This document shows positions 36,667-45,721 of a DNA stretch of 64,000 bases, piece by piece (position 1 is the stretch's first letter; the number at the start of each line of letters is the position of its first letter). A model generated the notes under the pieces. That model was not told the origin of the DNA and ran no database searches. It saw nothing but the letters and a program-made list of their open reading frames with translations. The stretch lies in the NCBI GenBank assembly GCA_018711185.1, contig DVIQ01000035.1, positions 37,560-101,559 on the forward strand, in the 5' to 3' direction. The position numbers were made by a program, and so were the translations under genes. Source of the stretch: Candidatus Limivivens intestinipullorum. GTDB taxonomy: Bacteria; Bacillota; Clostridia; Lachnospirales; Lachnospiraceae.

Positions 36667-38670
36667 ATGACAAAAGCATTATACATTACAGAAAAACCCA
36701 GCGTAGCCCAGGATTTTGCCAGAGCTCTGAAAACATCCTTTTCAAGATATGACGGATATTTGGAGGGGGAGGACGCTGTGGTGACCTGGTGTGTAGGCCA
36801 TCTGGTAACGATGAGCTATCCGGAGGTCTACGACCCGAAATACAAAAAATGGAGCCTGGAAACCCTGCCTTTTATTCCGGATCAGTTCCTGTATGAAGTG
36901 ATTCCCGCAGTGAAAAAGCAGTTTGACACCGTAAGCCGTCTGCTCAACCGGGCGGATATTGACACGATTTATGTGTGTACGGATTCCGGGCGGGAGGGAG
37001 AGTATATCTACCGGCTTGTGGAGCAGATGGCCGGTGCAAAGGGAAAGAAGCGCCGGCGTGTCTGGATCGATTCCCAGACGGAGGATGAAATCCTGCGGGG
37101 AATCCGTGAAGCGAAGGATCTTTCCGCTTATGATAATCTGGCCGCGGCGGCCTATCTGCGGGCTAAGGAAGACTATCTGATGGGCATTAATTTTTCAAGG
37201 CTTCTTTCCCTTAAATACGGGGATACGGTTTCCGCGTATCTGCATACGCGCTATACTGTGATTTCCGTGGGCAGAGTTATGACCTGTGTCCTTGGCATGA
37301 TCGTTCGAAGGGAACGGGAGATCCGAAAATTTGTAAAGACCCCGTTCTACCGGGTAATCAGCCGCATGGAGTGTCAAGGAGAGGAGATCGAAGGAGAGTT
37401 TCGTGCCGTGGAGGGTTCCCGCTGGTATCTTTCCCCGAAGCTCTACAAAGAAAACGGATTTAAAGAAGAGAAGGACGCCAAAGAGCTGATCCGTCAGCTC
37501 ACGGAGCAGAGCCCTCTGAATGCCGTGGTGGAGAAGCTGGAAAAGCGGCAGGAGAAGAAAAATCCGCCGCTGCTGTATAACCTGGCGGAGCTGCAGAACG
37601 ACTGCTCGCGGATACTCAAGCAAAGCCCGGATGAAACTCTTCAGACGGTTCAGGAGCTTTATGAGAAGAAGCTGGTGACGTATCCGAGAACAGACGCCAG
37701 GGTGCTCTCCACGGCGGTGGCGAAGGAGATACACAAAAACCTTCAGGGAATTGCGTCTTTGCCGGAGCTTGGCGGCTACGCGAAAGAGATCCTGGAACAG
37801 GGTTCTTTTCGCGCGATTGGGAAGAGCCGCTATACGAATGATAAGCAGATCACAGATCACTACGCCATCATTCCCACCGGACAGGGACTGAAAGCCCTTC
37901 CCGGCCTTTCCGGAAACCGCGCCAAGGTCTATGAGATGATTGTGCGCCGTTTTTTGAGTATCTTTTATCCGCCGGCTGTTTACCAGAAGGCTTCCCTTGT
38001 GACCATGATCGGTACGGAGCGCTTTTTTTCCAGCTTTCGGATTCTGATGGATCCGGGATATTTCAAGGTAGCGGGAATGCCTGCCGCGAAGAAAGGGGAG
38101 AAGGATGAAAGCCAGGGAGAACAGGAGGAAGGAGCCGCGTTTCTGGAGATCCTGAAGGACCTTAGGAAAGGAAAAGCGCTGCCTGTGAAAGGGCTGGATA
38201 TTCGGGAAGGAGAGACTTCCCCGCCCAAGAGGTATAATTCCGGTTCCATGATTCTGGCCATGGAAAATGCAGGACAGCTTATCGAGGACGAGGAGCTTAG
38301 GGCGCAGATCAAGGGAAGCGGTATCGGCACAAGCGCCACGCGGGCAGAGATTTTAAAGAAGCTGGTGGCGAATAAATACATTCTTCTGAACAAAAAAACC
38401 CAGGTTCTGACGCCGTCTCAGCTGGGAGAAATGATTTATGATGTGGTGTACTGTTCCATCCGGTCCCTGCTGAATCCGGAGCTTACCGCAAGTTGGGAGA
38501 AAGGGCTGACCTATGTGGCGGAGGGAAGCATTACATCTGATGAGTATATGGTAAAGCTTCGAAATTTTATATGCAGTCGTACAAGCCAGGTACAGAATAC
38601 CAATAACCGCTATGCGCTCAGGGGAATGTTTGACGAGGCCGCGCAGTACTATAATAAAAAGACAAAGTGA
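36667..38670 (+). CDS. topB: Type IA DNA topoisomerase (topoisomerase III, TopB-like)
   Basis: The 667-residue protein has the Toprim marks ITEKPS (7-12) and DSGREGE (106-112) and the catalytic tyrosine in VTYPRTD (Y339). It lacks C-terminal zinc ribbons. It relaxes negative supercoils and decatenates DNA through a 5'-phosphotyrosine. Such TopB paralogues occur both in chromosomes and in conjugative elements; here no transfer genes are nearby, so a housekeeping copy is likely. An insert rich in Lys, Glu and Gln (about 475-495) separates two domains. Confidence 0.92.
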   Translation: MTKALYITEKPSVAQDFARALKTSFSRYDGYLEGEDAVVTWCVGHLVTMSYPEVYDPKYKKWSLETLPFIPDQFLYEVIPAVKKQFDTVSRLLNRADIDTIYVCTDSGREGEYIYRLVEQMAGAKGKKRRRVWIDSQTEDEILRGIREAKDLSAYDNLAAAAYLRAKEDYLMGINFSRLLSLKYGDTVSAYLHTRYTVISVGRVMTCVLGMIVRREREIRKFVKTPFYRVISRMECQGEEIEGEFRAVEGSRWYLSPKLYKENGFKEEKDAKELIRQLTEQSPLNAVVEKLEKRQEKKNPPLLYNLAELQNDCSRILKQSPDETLQTVQELYEKKLVTYPRTDARVLSTAVAKEIHKNLQGIASLPELGGYAKEILEQGSFRAIGKSRYTNDKQITDHYAIIPTGQGLKALPGLSGNRAKVYEMIVRRFLSIFYPPAVYQKASLVTMIGTERFFSSFRILMDPGYFKVAGMPAAKKGEKDESQGEQEEGAAFLEILKDLRKGKALPVKGLDIREGETSPPKRYNSGSMILAMENAGQLIEDEELRAQIKGSGIGTSATRAEILKKLVANKYILLNKKTQVLTPSQLGEMIYDVVYCSIRSLLNPELTASWEKGLTYVAEGSITSDEYMVKLRNFICSRTSQVQNTNNRYALRGMFDEAAQYYNKKTK

Positions 38671-38731
38671 CGGATTCGTCTGTCCTTGCGGAAATAAAGA
38701 AAGCGTTAAAATGACGCGGAAAGGAAATGTC

Positions 38732-39400
38732 ATGGAAAATTGTAAAATCGAGAATCTGTATAACTTAAATGAGACCATTGCCCGGGAATTGTTTGAAGGA
38801 GCCGTGTATCCCTGGGAGGTGCTGCCAAAGATCAAGGATTTTATTTTAAAGCTTGGTCCGACTCTCAGCCCGGAGGAGTATGAAGCGAGGGAGGGGAACG
38901 TATGGGTTGCCCGCTCGGCTAAGGTGGCGCCCACGGCTTTTATCGGGGAAAATGTGATTATCGGAAAGAACGCGGAGGTTCGCCACTGTGCTTTTATCAG
39001 AGGAAACGCCATTGTGGGAGAGGGCGCGGTTGTGGGTAATTCCACGGAACTGAAGAATGTGGTTCTGTTTAACAAGGTGCAGGTGCCCCATTACAATTAT
39101 GTGGGGGATTCTATCCTGGGGTATAAGGCCCATATGGGAGCGGGCTCCATTACCTCCAACGTGAAATCTGACAAAAAGCTTGTGGTTGTGAAAAGCGCAG
39201 AGGAGCGTATCGAGACGGGCTTGAAAAAATTCGGCGCGATGCTTGGTGACGAGGTGGAGGTTGGATGCGGTTCCGTGCTGAATCCCGGAACCGTCATTGG
39301 GCCGCGGTCGAATATCTATCCGCTGTCTTCCGTCAGGGAAGTTGTTCCGGCGGACAGTATTTATAAAAAAAGAGGAGAAGTCGTTCGAAAATGGGATTGA
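38732..39400 (+). CDS. Left-handed beta-helix protein, sugar-1-phosphate uridylyl/acetyltransferase-like
   Basis: The 222-residue protein shows hexapeptide-type turns from about residue 62 on (VARSAKVAPTAFIGENVIIG and similar), the left-handed beta helix of GlmU-like C-terminal domains, with YVGDSILGYKAHMGAGSITSN in the middle. An N-terminal helical region of about 50 residues precedes it. It is related to bifunctional UDP-GlcNAc pyrophosphorylase C-termini, but there is no nucleotidyl transferase domain, so an acetyl- or acyltransferase role is plausible. The start at ATG 38732 follows GGAAAGGAA. The recA promoter overlaps its stop codon. Confidence 0.8.
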   Translation: MENCKIENLYNLNETIARELFEGAVYPWEVLPKIKDFILKLGPTLSPEEYEAREGNVWVARSAKVAPTAFIGENVIIGKNAEVRHCAFIRGNAIVGEGAVVGNSTELKNVVLFNKVQVPHYNYVGDSILGYKAHMGAGSITSNVKSDKKLVVVKSAEERIETGLKKFGAMLGDEVEVGCGSVLNPGTVIGPRSNIYPLSSVREVVPADSIYKKRGEVVRKWD

Positions 39401-39425
39401 CATTTTCAGTGAAAGAGATTATGAT
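39397..39425 (+). promoter_or_regulatory. Promoter of recA
   Basis: TTGACA (39397-39402), overlapping the stop codon of the upstream gene, and TATGAT (39420-39425) are 17 bp apart. Confidence 0.8.
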
Positions 39426-39435
39426 AGCAGGGAAG

Positions 39436-39449
39436 CAAACATAAGTTCG
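39436..39449 (+). promoter_or_regulatory. LexA (SOS) box candidate of recA
   Basis: CAAACATAAGTTCG matches the Gram-positive LexA consensus CGAACRNRYGTTYG at 12 of 14 positions. It lies 10 bases downstream of the -10, where bound LexA would block transcription. Confidence 0.65.
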
Positions 39450-39452
39450 AAT

Positions 39453-39488
39453 ACCTGGGCGGCGCGGCCGCCCCTCAGGTTTTGTTTA
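39453..39488 (+). terminator. Terminator-like hairpin in the recA leader
   Basis: ACCTG-GGCGG (39453-39462) pairs with CCGCC...CAGGT (39468-39472 and 39476-39480, three-base bulge), followed by TTTTGTTTAT. It lies between the promoter and the recA ribosome site, so it would act as an attenuator or as a block to read-through from upstream. Confidence 0.45.
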
Positions 39489-39501
39489 TATGGAGGAAAG
39501 T

Positions 39502-40623
39502 ATGGCACAGGAAGAACGTTTAAAGGCCCTGGAGGCGGCCATCGGCAAGATTGAAAAGGATTTTGGCAAGGGAGCGATTATGAAGCTGGGCGATTCCTCC
39601 GTTTCCATGAATGTGGAGACGGTTCCCACAGGCTGTCTGAGCCTGGATATTGCCCTGGGGCTGGGCGGTGTGCCGAAAGGCAGGATTATCGAGGTTTACG
39701 GCCCGGAATCCAGCGGAAAGACCACGGTTGCCCTGCATATGGTGGCCGAGGTTCAGAAGCGGGGTGGGATTGCAGGCTTTATCGACGCGGAGCATGCCTT
39801 GGACCCGGTATACGCGAAGAATATTGGCGTGGATATTGACAACCTTTACATTTCCCAGCCGGATAACGGGGAGCAGGCGCTGGAGATTACGGAGACCATG
39901 GTGCGCTCCGGCGCTGTGGACATTATTATTGTGGACTCTGTGGCGGCCCTGGTGCCTAAGGCGGAAATTGACGGCGACATGGGGGACAGCCATGTGGGCC
40001 TCCAGGCCAGGCTTATGTCCCAGGCCCTGCGGAAACTCACGGCGGCTATCAGCCGGTTCAACTGCATCGTTATTTTCATTAACCAGCTCCGGGAGAAGGT
40101 GGGCGTTATGTTTGGAAACCCGGAGACCACCACAGGCGGAAGAGCGCTGAAGTTCTATTCTTCCATCCGTCTGGACGTCCGCCGTATTGAGGCCCTGAAG
40201 CAGGGCGGCGAGGTAGTGGGAAACCGCACCAGGATTAAGGTGGTGAAAAATAAGGTAGCTCCGCCCTTCCGGGAGGCAGAATTTGATATTATGTTTGGAA
40301 AGGGCATTTCCAGAGCCGGCGATATTCTGGATCTGGCGGTAAACTGCTCGGTAGTAAACAAAAGCGGCGCCTGGTTTGCGTATAATAACGCAAAGATCGG
40401 TCAGGGCCGGGAGAATGCCAAAAAGTTCCTTCTGGACAATCCCCAGGTGATGGAAGAGATTGAGGCGAAGGTACGGGCTCATTACGGATTGGATGGCGGA
40501 AATCAGGCGAATGCGGTCAAGGAGGGCGCTGCTGAGGCGGCTCCGGAGGAGGCGGCGGACGCGTTCCAGACGCTTCCGGACGCGTCTTCCGACGGCTTTG
40601 CCGTGCCGGAGGATCTTGAATGA
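39502..40623 (+). CDS. recA: DNA recombinase RecA
   Basis: The 373-residue protein is standard RecA: Walker [10 protein letters not shown] near 64-72, the DNA-binding loop region with [36 protein letters not shown] (loop L2) and an acidic C-terminal tail. It forms filaments on single-stranded DNA for recombination and triggers LexA self-cleavage. The ATG at 39502 follows GGAGGAAAG. recX overlaps its stop codon. Confidence 0.98.
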   Translation: MAQEERLKALEAAIGKIEKDFGKGAIMKLGDSSVSMNVETVPTGCLSLDIALGLGGVPKGRIIEVYGPESSGKTTVALHMVAEVQKRGGIAGFIDAEHALDPVYAKNIGVDIDNLYISQPDNGEQALEITETMVRSGAVDIIIVDSVAALVPKAEIDGDMGDSHVGLQARLMSQALRKLTAAISRFNCIVIFINQLREKVGVMFGNPETTTGGRALKFYSSIRLDVRRIEALKQGGEVVGNRTRIKVVKNKVAPPFREAEFDIMFGKGISRAGDILDLAVNCSVVNKSGAWFAYNNAKIGQGRENAKKFLLDNPQVMEEIEAKVRAHYGLDGGNQANAVKEGAAEAAPEEAADAFQTLPDASSDGFAVPEDLE

Positions 40624-41240
40624 TTGTGACATCTGTCAAGGAAGCGGGCAAAGGGCGGTGGGCGGTGTCGCTGGACGGCCGCGCCGCCTTTCTCCTTTAT
40701 CGGAGCGAGGCGGCGCGCTTTGGGATTGCTTTGGAGGCAGAGATTTCCGGTGAGACTTACCGGCAGATTTTGGAGGAGTGCCTTCTGAAGCGGGCGAAGG
40801 CCAGAAGCCTGTATCTGCTCAAAAGTATGGACCGCACGGAGGCGCAGATGCGGGGAAAGCTCAGGGAATGGAGCTACCCCGAGGAAGTGGGGGAGGAAGT
40901 GATCCGCTGGCTCTACAGCTTTCATTATCTGGACGACCTGCGGTATGCCAGATCCTATGTAGCGCAGAAAAACGGCGTCAAAAGCCGTATGCAGCTTTTG
41001 CGGGACCTTCAGGCCAGAGGTGTTTCCAGAGAGACGGCGCAGGAGGCGCTTTCCCTGGAAGGAGAAGCGGATGAGACGGAGCTGGTCCGCCGGTGGATTG
41101 AGAAAAAGATCCCCGATCCGGAAGAGGCGGGAGAAAAGGACGTCGCAAGATTATACCAGTTTCTCCTGCGCAGGGGATTCCAGCCCGAGGATATACGCCG
41201 GGAGATGGAAGGAGCCGGGCTGGCCCTGCGAAAGCGATAA
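40620..41240 (+). CDS. recX: RecA regulator RecX
   Basis: The 206-residue protein has the RecX three-helix repeats: [17 protein letters not shown] near 62-78, [11 protein letters not shown] near 103-113, and [15 protein letters not shown] near the end. RecX binds and limits RecA filaments. It overlaps recA by the ATGA tetranucleotide, so both are made together. An N-terminal strand-rich region of about 50 residues precedes the repeats, as in other Firmicutes. Confidence 0.93.
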   Translation: MIVTSVKEAGKGRWAVSLDGRAAFLLYRSEAARFGIALEAEISGETYRQILEECLLKRAKARSLYLLKSMDRTEAQMRGKLREWSYPEEVGEEVIRWLYSFHYLDDLRYARSYVAQKNGVKSRMQLLRDLQARGVSRETAQEALSLEGEADETELVRRWIEKKIPDPEEAGEKDVARLYQFLLRRGFQPEDIRREMEGAGLALRKR

Positions 41241-41341
41241 GAGAAACTGCTCGCCGAAGGCGATTTCAAATGGATTTTTGCAGTTATGGTTCAGCAGGGC
41301 AAAACTGTAACCAGAAAAATGGTTTAAAAGCATACTCTTAC

Positions 41342-41370
41342 TTGACAATAAATCGAAATCAATGTAAAAT
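41342..41370 (+). promoter_or_regulatory. Promoter of rny
   Basis: TTGACA (41342-41347) and TAAAAT (41365-41370) are 17 bp apart, about 50 bases before the start. Upstream, GCCCTGC (41223-41229, inside recX) can pair with GCAGGGC (41294-41300) around an inner AACTGC/GCAGTT stem, without a T tract. Confidence 0.8.
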
Positions 41371-41420
41371 TTATTTGTTGTATTTGTACAATGAAAACTA
41401 AATAAGGAGGTGCTCCTGTA

Positions 41421-42977
41421 TTGAATCCAGTGATAATCATTGTGATTGCTGTTGTGATTACTTTGGCTGTAGCTATACCTGTCAGCGCCTTTGTCGCGGT
41501 TTCGAATTATAGAAAGTCTATGGAAGCGAAGCTGGGCAGCGCCGATGAAAAAGCAAGGAAGATTATCGACGACGCATTAAAGGTTGCGGAGACAAAAAAA
41601 CGGGAGGCTTTACTTGAAGCAAAAGAGGAATCCTTAAAGACGAAGAATGAGTTGGAAAAGGAGACCAGAGAGCGGAGAGCGGAGCTGCAGCGCTATGAAA
41701 AGCGCGTTCTGTCGAAAGAGGAAGCCATTGACAGAAAGGCGGATGCCATCGAGAAAAGGGAAAACGGGCTGACGGCAAAGGAAGAGGAGCTGAAGAAAAA
41801 GAGCAGCGAAATCGCACGGCTCAGCGAAGAGAGAGTACAGGAATTAGAGCGAATCTCAGGTCTTACCTCCGAACAAGCAAAAGAGTATCTTTTAAAAACT
41901 GTTGAAGATGAAGTGAAACATGACACGGCCAAGCTCTATAAGGAGCTGGAGGCCAAAGCAAAAGAAGACGCCAGCAAAAAGGCAAAAGAGTATGTAGTAA
42001 CAGCGATTCAGAAATGCGCAGCCGATCATGTGGCGGAGAGTACGATTTCGGTTGTGCAGTTGCCGAACGATGAAATGAAGGGCAGAATTATCGGACGAGA
42101 GGGAAGGAATATCCGTACCCTGGAGACGATGACCGGCGTGGATTTGATTATTGATGATACGCCGGAGGCAGTGATTCTGTCCGGTTTTGACCCGATACGC
42201 CGGGAAGTAGCCAGGATTGCCCTGGAAAAACTGATTGTTGACGGACGGATTCATCCCGCGCGGATTGAGGAAATGGTTGAAAAAGCCCAGAAAGAGGTGG
42301 AGACCATCATTCGCGAGGAGGGGGAAGCGGCCACACTTGAAGTCGGTGTACACGGCATTCATCCGGAATTAGTGAGACTTCTTGGAAGAATGAAGTACCG
42401 TACCAGCTACGGACAGAACGCGCTGAAGCATTCCATTGAAGTTGCACAGTTGGCAGGCCTTTTGGCAGGGGAAATCGGTGTGGATGTCCGCCTGGCAAAG
42501 CGCGCCGGATTATTACATGATATTGGAAAATCCATCGACCATGAAATGGAAGGTTCTCATATTCAGATTGGTGCAGATCTGTGTAAAAAGTACAAGGAAT
42601 CCCGCGTTGTGATCAACGCTGTGGAGGCCCACCACGGAGATGTGGAGCCAGAGTCTTTGATAGCATGTATTGTGCAGGCTGCGGATACGATTTCGGCAGC
42701 TCGTCCTGGTGCGAGAAGAGAGACTCTGGAAACATATACAAATCGATTAAAACAGTTAGAAGATATTACAAACGGATTCAAGGGTGTAGATAAGTCTTTT
42801 GCTATTCAGGCAGGAAGAGAGATTCGAATTATGGTTATACCGGAACAGGTCAGCGATGCGGATATGGTTCTGCTGGCGAGAAACATTTCGAAGCAGATCG
42901 AGACAGAGCTGGAGTATCCGGGCCAGATCAAAGTCAGTGTAATACGCGAGTCAAGAGCCGTGGATTACGCGAAATAG
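41421..42977 (+). CDS. rny: Ribonuclease Y
   Basis: The 518-residue protein has an N-terminal membrane helix (about 3-26), a long charged coiled coil (about 30-200), a KH RNA-binding domain ([15 protein letters not shown] near 221-235) and an HD phosphodiesterase domain with [12 protein letters not shown] near 363-374. It starts mRNA decay by endonucleolytic cuts at the membrane. The start is TTG, 8 bases after a perfect AAGGAGGTG; no ATG lies in a better position. Confidence 0.97.
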   Translation: MNPVIIIVIAVVITLAVAIPVSAFVAVSNYRKSMEAKLGSADEKARKIIDDALKVAETKKREALLEAKEESLKTKNELEKETRERRAELQRYEKRVLSKEEAIDRKADAIEKRENGLTAKEEELKKKSSEIARLSEERVQELERISGLTSEQAKEYLLKTVEDEVKHDTAKLYKELEAKAKEDASKKAKEYVVTAIQKCAADHVAESTISVVQLPNDEMKGRIIGREGRNIRTLETMTGVDLIIDDTPEAVILSGFDPIRREVARIALEKLIVDGRIHPARIEEMVEKAQKEVETIIREEGEAATLEVGVHGIHPELVRLLGRMKYRTSYGQNALKHSIEVAQLAGLLAGEIGVDVRLAKRAGLLHDIGKSIDHEMEGSHIQIGADLCKKYKESRVVINAVEAHHGDVEPESLIACIVQAADTISAARPGARRETLETYTNRLKQLEDITNGFKGVDKSFAIQAGREIRIMVIPEQVSDADMVLLARNISKQIETELEYPGQIKVSVIRESRAVDYAK

Positions 42978-42993
42978 CGGTATCTGATAAAGT

Positions 42994-43079
42994 GCCGCAG
43001 AATCGTCCTCAAACGAAACGGGCCCACCAAAAGGGTGGGAAGTGTTTTGGGAGGAGCCGATTCTGCGGCGCTTTTTTTT
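42994..43079 (+). terminator. Large nested-hairpin terminator after rny
   Basis: GCCGCAGAATCG (42994-43005) pairs perfectly with CGATTCTGCGGC (43058-43069). Inside it CCCACC-AAAA-GGGTGG forms a second hairpin. Eight T (43072-43079) follow. Confidence 0.9.
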
Positions 43080-43180
43080 AACCTCCTTCTGAGAAGATGC
43101 GAAGCGGTTAAGATGAAGGACGGGTTCTGAAACGCGAAAAAAGCGCATAAGGATGAGGAAAGAGTGATAGGAGCCTGTGA

Positions 43181-43738
43181 ATGAATCGAAATGACAGCGG
43201 GTTTCGAAAGGGGCTGCTGATCGTCTTTCTGGCCGGTATGGCCCTGGGAATTGTAAGCATCAATCTGCTGATGACGGATGCGGTAAGAGAAAATGGGGTG
43301 TTTTGCGCCTTTTTGGAAAATGGGATACAGAGAGAGGCGGGATTTGAGCCCTTTTTCCGGCTGCTTCCGAAAAGATTGGGACTGATGCTGGTGCTGCTTC
43401 TGGCGGCTGCCGCCAGGCCCTTCCTTCCGGTAGCGGCTGTTGCCGGCGGAGTACTTGGCTGGTTGGCGGGCGTCTATCAGGGGGCTGCCCTGCTGGAAGC
43501 GGGACTTGCCGGCCTTCTGGCTTCCTGGGCTGCGCTGCTGCCTCAGACAGGATTTTATGCCGCGGCGCTGCTGATGATGTTCCGCGGCGCATGGCTCAGA
43601 GAAAAGGGGTGGATCCCTGGAGGAAAGGCGTTCGCAAGGTGTCTGCTGTGCGGCTTTGGAATCTTTTTTTTGGGCATTTTGACGGAAAATTGGCTGAATC
43701 CGGCGATTCTTCATGCTTTTTGGAAAATATACCGGTGA
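43181..43738 (+). CDS. spoIIM: SpoIIM-like membrane protein
   Basis: The 185-residue protein has four or five membrane segments and resembles stage II sporulation protein M: a glycine-spaced first helix ending GIVSINLL, a central LLPQTGFY motif like the LPQN of B. subtilis SpoIIM, and a terminal TENWLNP. SpoIIM joins SpoIID and SpoIIP in the peptidoglycan-degrading engulfment machine. Position just before xerD also occurs in other Clostridia, from memory. It is shorter than the 214-residue B. subtilis protein. Confidence 0.68.
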   Translation: MNRNDSGFRKGLLIVFLAGMALGIVSINLLMTDAVRENGVFCAFLENGIQREAGFEPFFRLLPKRLGLMLVLLLAAAARPFLPVAAVAGGVLGWLAGVYQGAALLEAGLAGLLASWAALLPQTGFYAAALLMMFRGAWLREKGWIPGGKAFARCLLCGFGIFFLGILTENWLNPAILHAFWKIYR

Positions 43739-43836
43739 TGCAAGAGAGAGGGCGTACAAGATGTAGTGACAGTCGCTGAAAAGAAAGGCGAAATATGGTA
43801 ACCCCAAAAGACAAGTTAAATTCGGCGAATTGCTAT

Positions 43837-43865
43837 TTGATTTTGACAGTACAAGCAGATATAAT
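43837..43865 (+). promoter_or_regulatory. Promoter of the xerD leader
   Basis: TTGATT (43837-43842) and TATAAT (43860-43865) are 17 bp apart, giving a leader of about 290 bases before xerD or a separate small RNA. Confidence 0.7.
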
Positions 43866-43993
43866 GTATTTTAAACGAATCATGGAAGTCCCCCTACGCT
43901 TGTCGCGCAGAGCAATCAGAAGTGGGTGGGGGACTTGCCTGTCTCAGAAGGGGTTTCTTCCTTTTGAGAAGCCGCGAAGCCGCTATGCGGTTA

Positions 43994-44063
43994 TGAGCAA
44001 GTAGCGAAGCTGATTTTCATTGGCTTTCGAGTCGTGACTGTGAAAGGACTGAACAGTTGCGAG
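43994..44063 (+). repeat. Dispersed hairpin repeat, copy B
   Basis: This copy has the full element: TGAGCAAG, then GCGAAGCTGATTTTCAT, GGCTTTCGA, and the hairpin ACTGT (44037-44041) with ACAGT (44053-44057) around GAAAGGACTGA. Copy C at 54446-54505 shares the first part; copy A at 11702-11732 shares the hairpin. Confidence 0.6.
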
Positions 44064-44160
44064 GAAAATACAAAACCCACACGGGGCCCGCCAAATAAAT
44101 ACGCAGGCATGTCCATTTGGCGGACTGCCGTAGGAAATAGATGATTCAGGAGCGTTTGTT

Positions 44161-45045
44161 ATGGAAATGATGATCCCAACCTTTGTAACCTATCTTGCGG
44201 AGGAGCGCCATTCTTCTCAGAGTACCATTACATCCTATCAGAGAGATCTGGAGAGGATGTTCGCTTATCTGGAGACAAAGGGTACCGCAAAGCTTCAGGA
44301 TATTACTCCGACGCTTCTGAATTCTTATATTTTATATCTGGAAAGAAAAGGATTTTCCGCGTCCACGGTGTCGCGGAATATCGCTTCCATGCGGGCTTTT
44401 TTTCACTACGCCTTTGGAAAGCACATCTTGGAAAAGGATCCCACGGATCAGATAAAGGGGCCCCATATAGAAAAGAAGGCGCCGGGTATTCTGACGCCGG
44501 AGGAGGCTGTGCGGCTGCTGAATCAGCCGCTAGCGGATACGCCTAAGGGAATCCGGGACAAGGCGATGCTGGAGCTTTTGTATGCCACAGGTGTTCGGGT
44601 TACCGAGCTGGTACATATCAAGCTGGGTGATATGAATCTGAATATGAACTATTTGATCTGCCGCTTTGAGGGGAAAGAGCGGGTGATTCCCTTTGGCCGA
44701 GCGGCCAAGGAAGCACTGGAACGATACCTGGACGGCCCAAGGCGGGCACTTTTGAAAGATGGAGACACGGATTACGTCTTTGTGAACTGCTCCGGAGGCC
44801 CTATGAGCCGCCAGGGCTTTTGGAAGCTGATTAAACAGTACGCCCAAAAAGCGGGGATCCAGGAGGACATTACGCCCCATACCCTGCGCCATTCCTTTGC
44901 GGCTCATATGGTACATAACGGCGCGGATTTAAAAGCGGTTCAGGAAATGATGGGCCATTCGGACATTTCCACTACGCAGATTTACCGCGCAGTGAATGTG
45001 GACCGGATTCGGCAGGTGTACAGCAGAAGCCATCCGCGCAGATAG
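44161..45045 (+). CDS. xerD: Site-specific tyrosine recombinase XerD
   Basis: The 294-residue protein has an N-terminal SAM-like core-binding domain (about 1-90) and a tyrosine recombinase domain with all catalytic residues: R146 (TGVRVTEL), K172, H240 and R243 (HTLRHS), H266 (GHSDI) and Y275 (IYRAVN). It resolves chromosome dimers at dif with a partner Xer protein. The length is that of chromosomal XerD rather than a phage integrase. It starts at ATG 44161 after a CAGGAGCG site, behind an unusually long structured leader. Confidence 0.93.
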   Translation: MEMMIPTFVTYLAEERHSSQSTITSYQRDLERMFAYLETKGTAKLQDITPTLLNSYILYLERKGFSASTVSRNIASMRAFFHYAFGKHILEKDPTDQIKGPHIEKKAPGILTPEEAVRLLNQPLADTPKGIRDKAMLELLYATGVRVTELVHIKLGDMNLNMNYLICRFEGKERVIPFGRAAKEALERYLDGPRRALLKDGDTDYVFVNCSGGPMSRQGFWKLIKQYAQKAGIQEDITPHTLRHSFAAHMVHNGADLKAVQEMMGHSDISTTQIYRAVNVDRIRQVYSRSHPRR

Positions 45046-45047
45046 GG

Positions 45048-45506
45048 CTACAGAATTTTTCGAATTTTTTCTACGGTTTCCCGGGCGGCACGGTGATTGT
45101 CCCCGCTGGCGGTGACGCCAATCACCACGTTTTCCTTCCGGGCGATGCCGGGAAAATAAAAGTCGCATTTATGCTTGTCGCTGCAGACGTTTACGGTAAT
45201 GCCGGTACATTTGCAGACATTGTAGATGTCGGTATTAATCTGGCTGTCGTTTGTGGCGGCAATCACCATGTCCGCGTCATAGATATCCTCTCTCTGATAT
45301 TTTTTTCGCAGAATCTGAATTTTTCCGTTTTTTTCCAGATCCAAAAGCTCCCGGTTTACCTCCGGGGCAATGACAACCAGCTGATTGGTAAATTCCAGGA
45401 GCGTGCGTATCCGGCGCTTAGCTATGGTGCCGGCTCCGACGACAACGACTTTTTTCTGGCTAAGATCCACAAACATTGGAAAATAAGGTTTCTTTTCTTG
45501 GCTCAT
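45048..45506 (-). CDS. Precorrin-2 dehydrogenase / sirohydrochlorin ferrochelatase-like protein
   Basis: The 152-residue protein matches the N-terminal domain of CysG and Met8: the dinucleotide loop VVVGAGTIAKRR near 20-31, a VIAATND strand end near 82-88 and TVNVCSDKHKCDFYFP near 104-119. It oxidises precorrin-2 to sirohydrochlorin with NAD and may insert iron in siroheme synthesis. It is shorter than the usual 200 or so residues, lacking most of the C-terminal helical domain. No other siroheme genes are nearby. The start at 45506 is the best of several, with GGAAGTGA upstream. Its stop is 2 bases from the xerD stop. Confidence 0.85.
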   Translation of the reverse strand: MSQEKKPYFPMFVDLSQKKVVVVGAGTIAKRRIRTLLEFTNQLVVIAPEVNRELLDLEKNGKIQILRKKYQREDIYDADMVIAATNDSQINTDIYNVCKCTGITVNVCSDKHKCDFYFPGIARKENVVIGVTASGDNHRAARETVEKIRKIL

Positions 45507-45620
45507 ATCCGTCACTTCCATATCTGATAAATTATAAAGCAGCTGTGAAAGCTTTAACTGTATTATCATACCATAGAAATCGAGAAAAAAAAACAAAAAA
45601 ATGAAGCGAACTGGTTGCAC

Positions 45621-45650
45621 TTGAAATACTTCCGTCAATGATGCTATAAT
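45621..45650 (+). promoter_or_regulatory. Promoter of the DAHP synthase gene
   Basis: TTGAAA (45621-45626) and TATAAT (45645-45650) are 18 bp apart, with TGC giving an extended -10. The short leader can fold CAGAC-N4-GTCTG. Confidence 0.75.
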
Positions 45651-45721
45651 AAAACCCATGTACGGGCAAAACCCGGCAAGGCAGACGGCGGTCTGTCACT
45701 AAACGAATGAGGAGAATGAAA

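Larger units (their letters stand above)
43739..44160 (+). other. Hairpin-rich long leader upstream of xerD (possible structured RNA)
   Basis: After the promoter at 43837-43865 this segment holds five stable hairpins: 43886-43894 with 43928-43936 (9 bp, perfect), 43942-43951 with 43960-43969 (9 of 10), 43977-43983 with 43986-43992, a dispersed repeat hairpin (44037-44059) and 44088-44096 with 44115-44123 (9 bp, perfect). No gene can be supported in it; a 69-codon open frame at 43795 starts before the promoter and has no family features. Confidence 0.6.

Noticed and set aside
43795..44004. 69-codon frame in the xerD leader
   Set aside because: It starts upstream of the promoter, has no ribosome site and reads through two strong hairpins.
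45658..45702. 14-residue leader peptide before DAHP synthase
   Set aside because: Its ATG would lie at the transcription start without a ribosome site, and it contains only one aromatic codon, so attenuation by aromatic amino acids is not supported.
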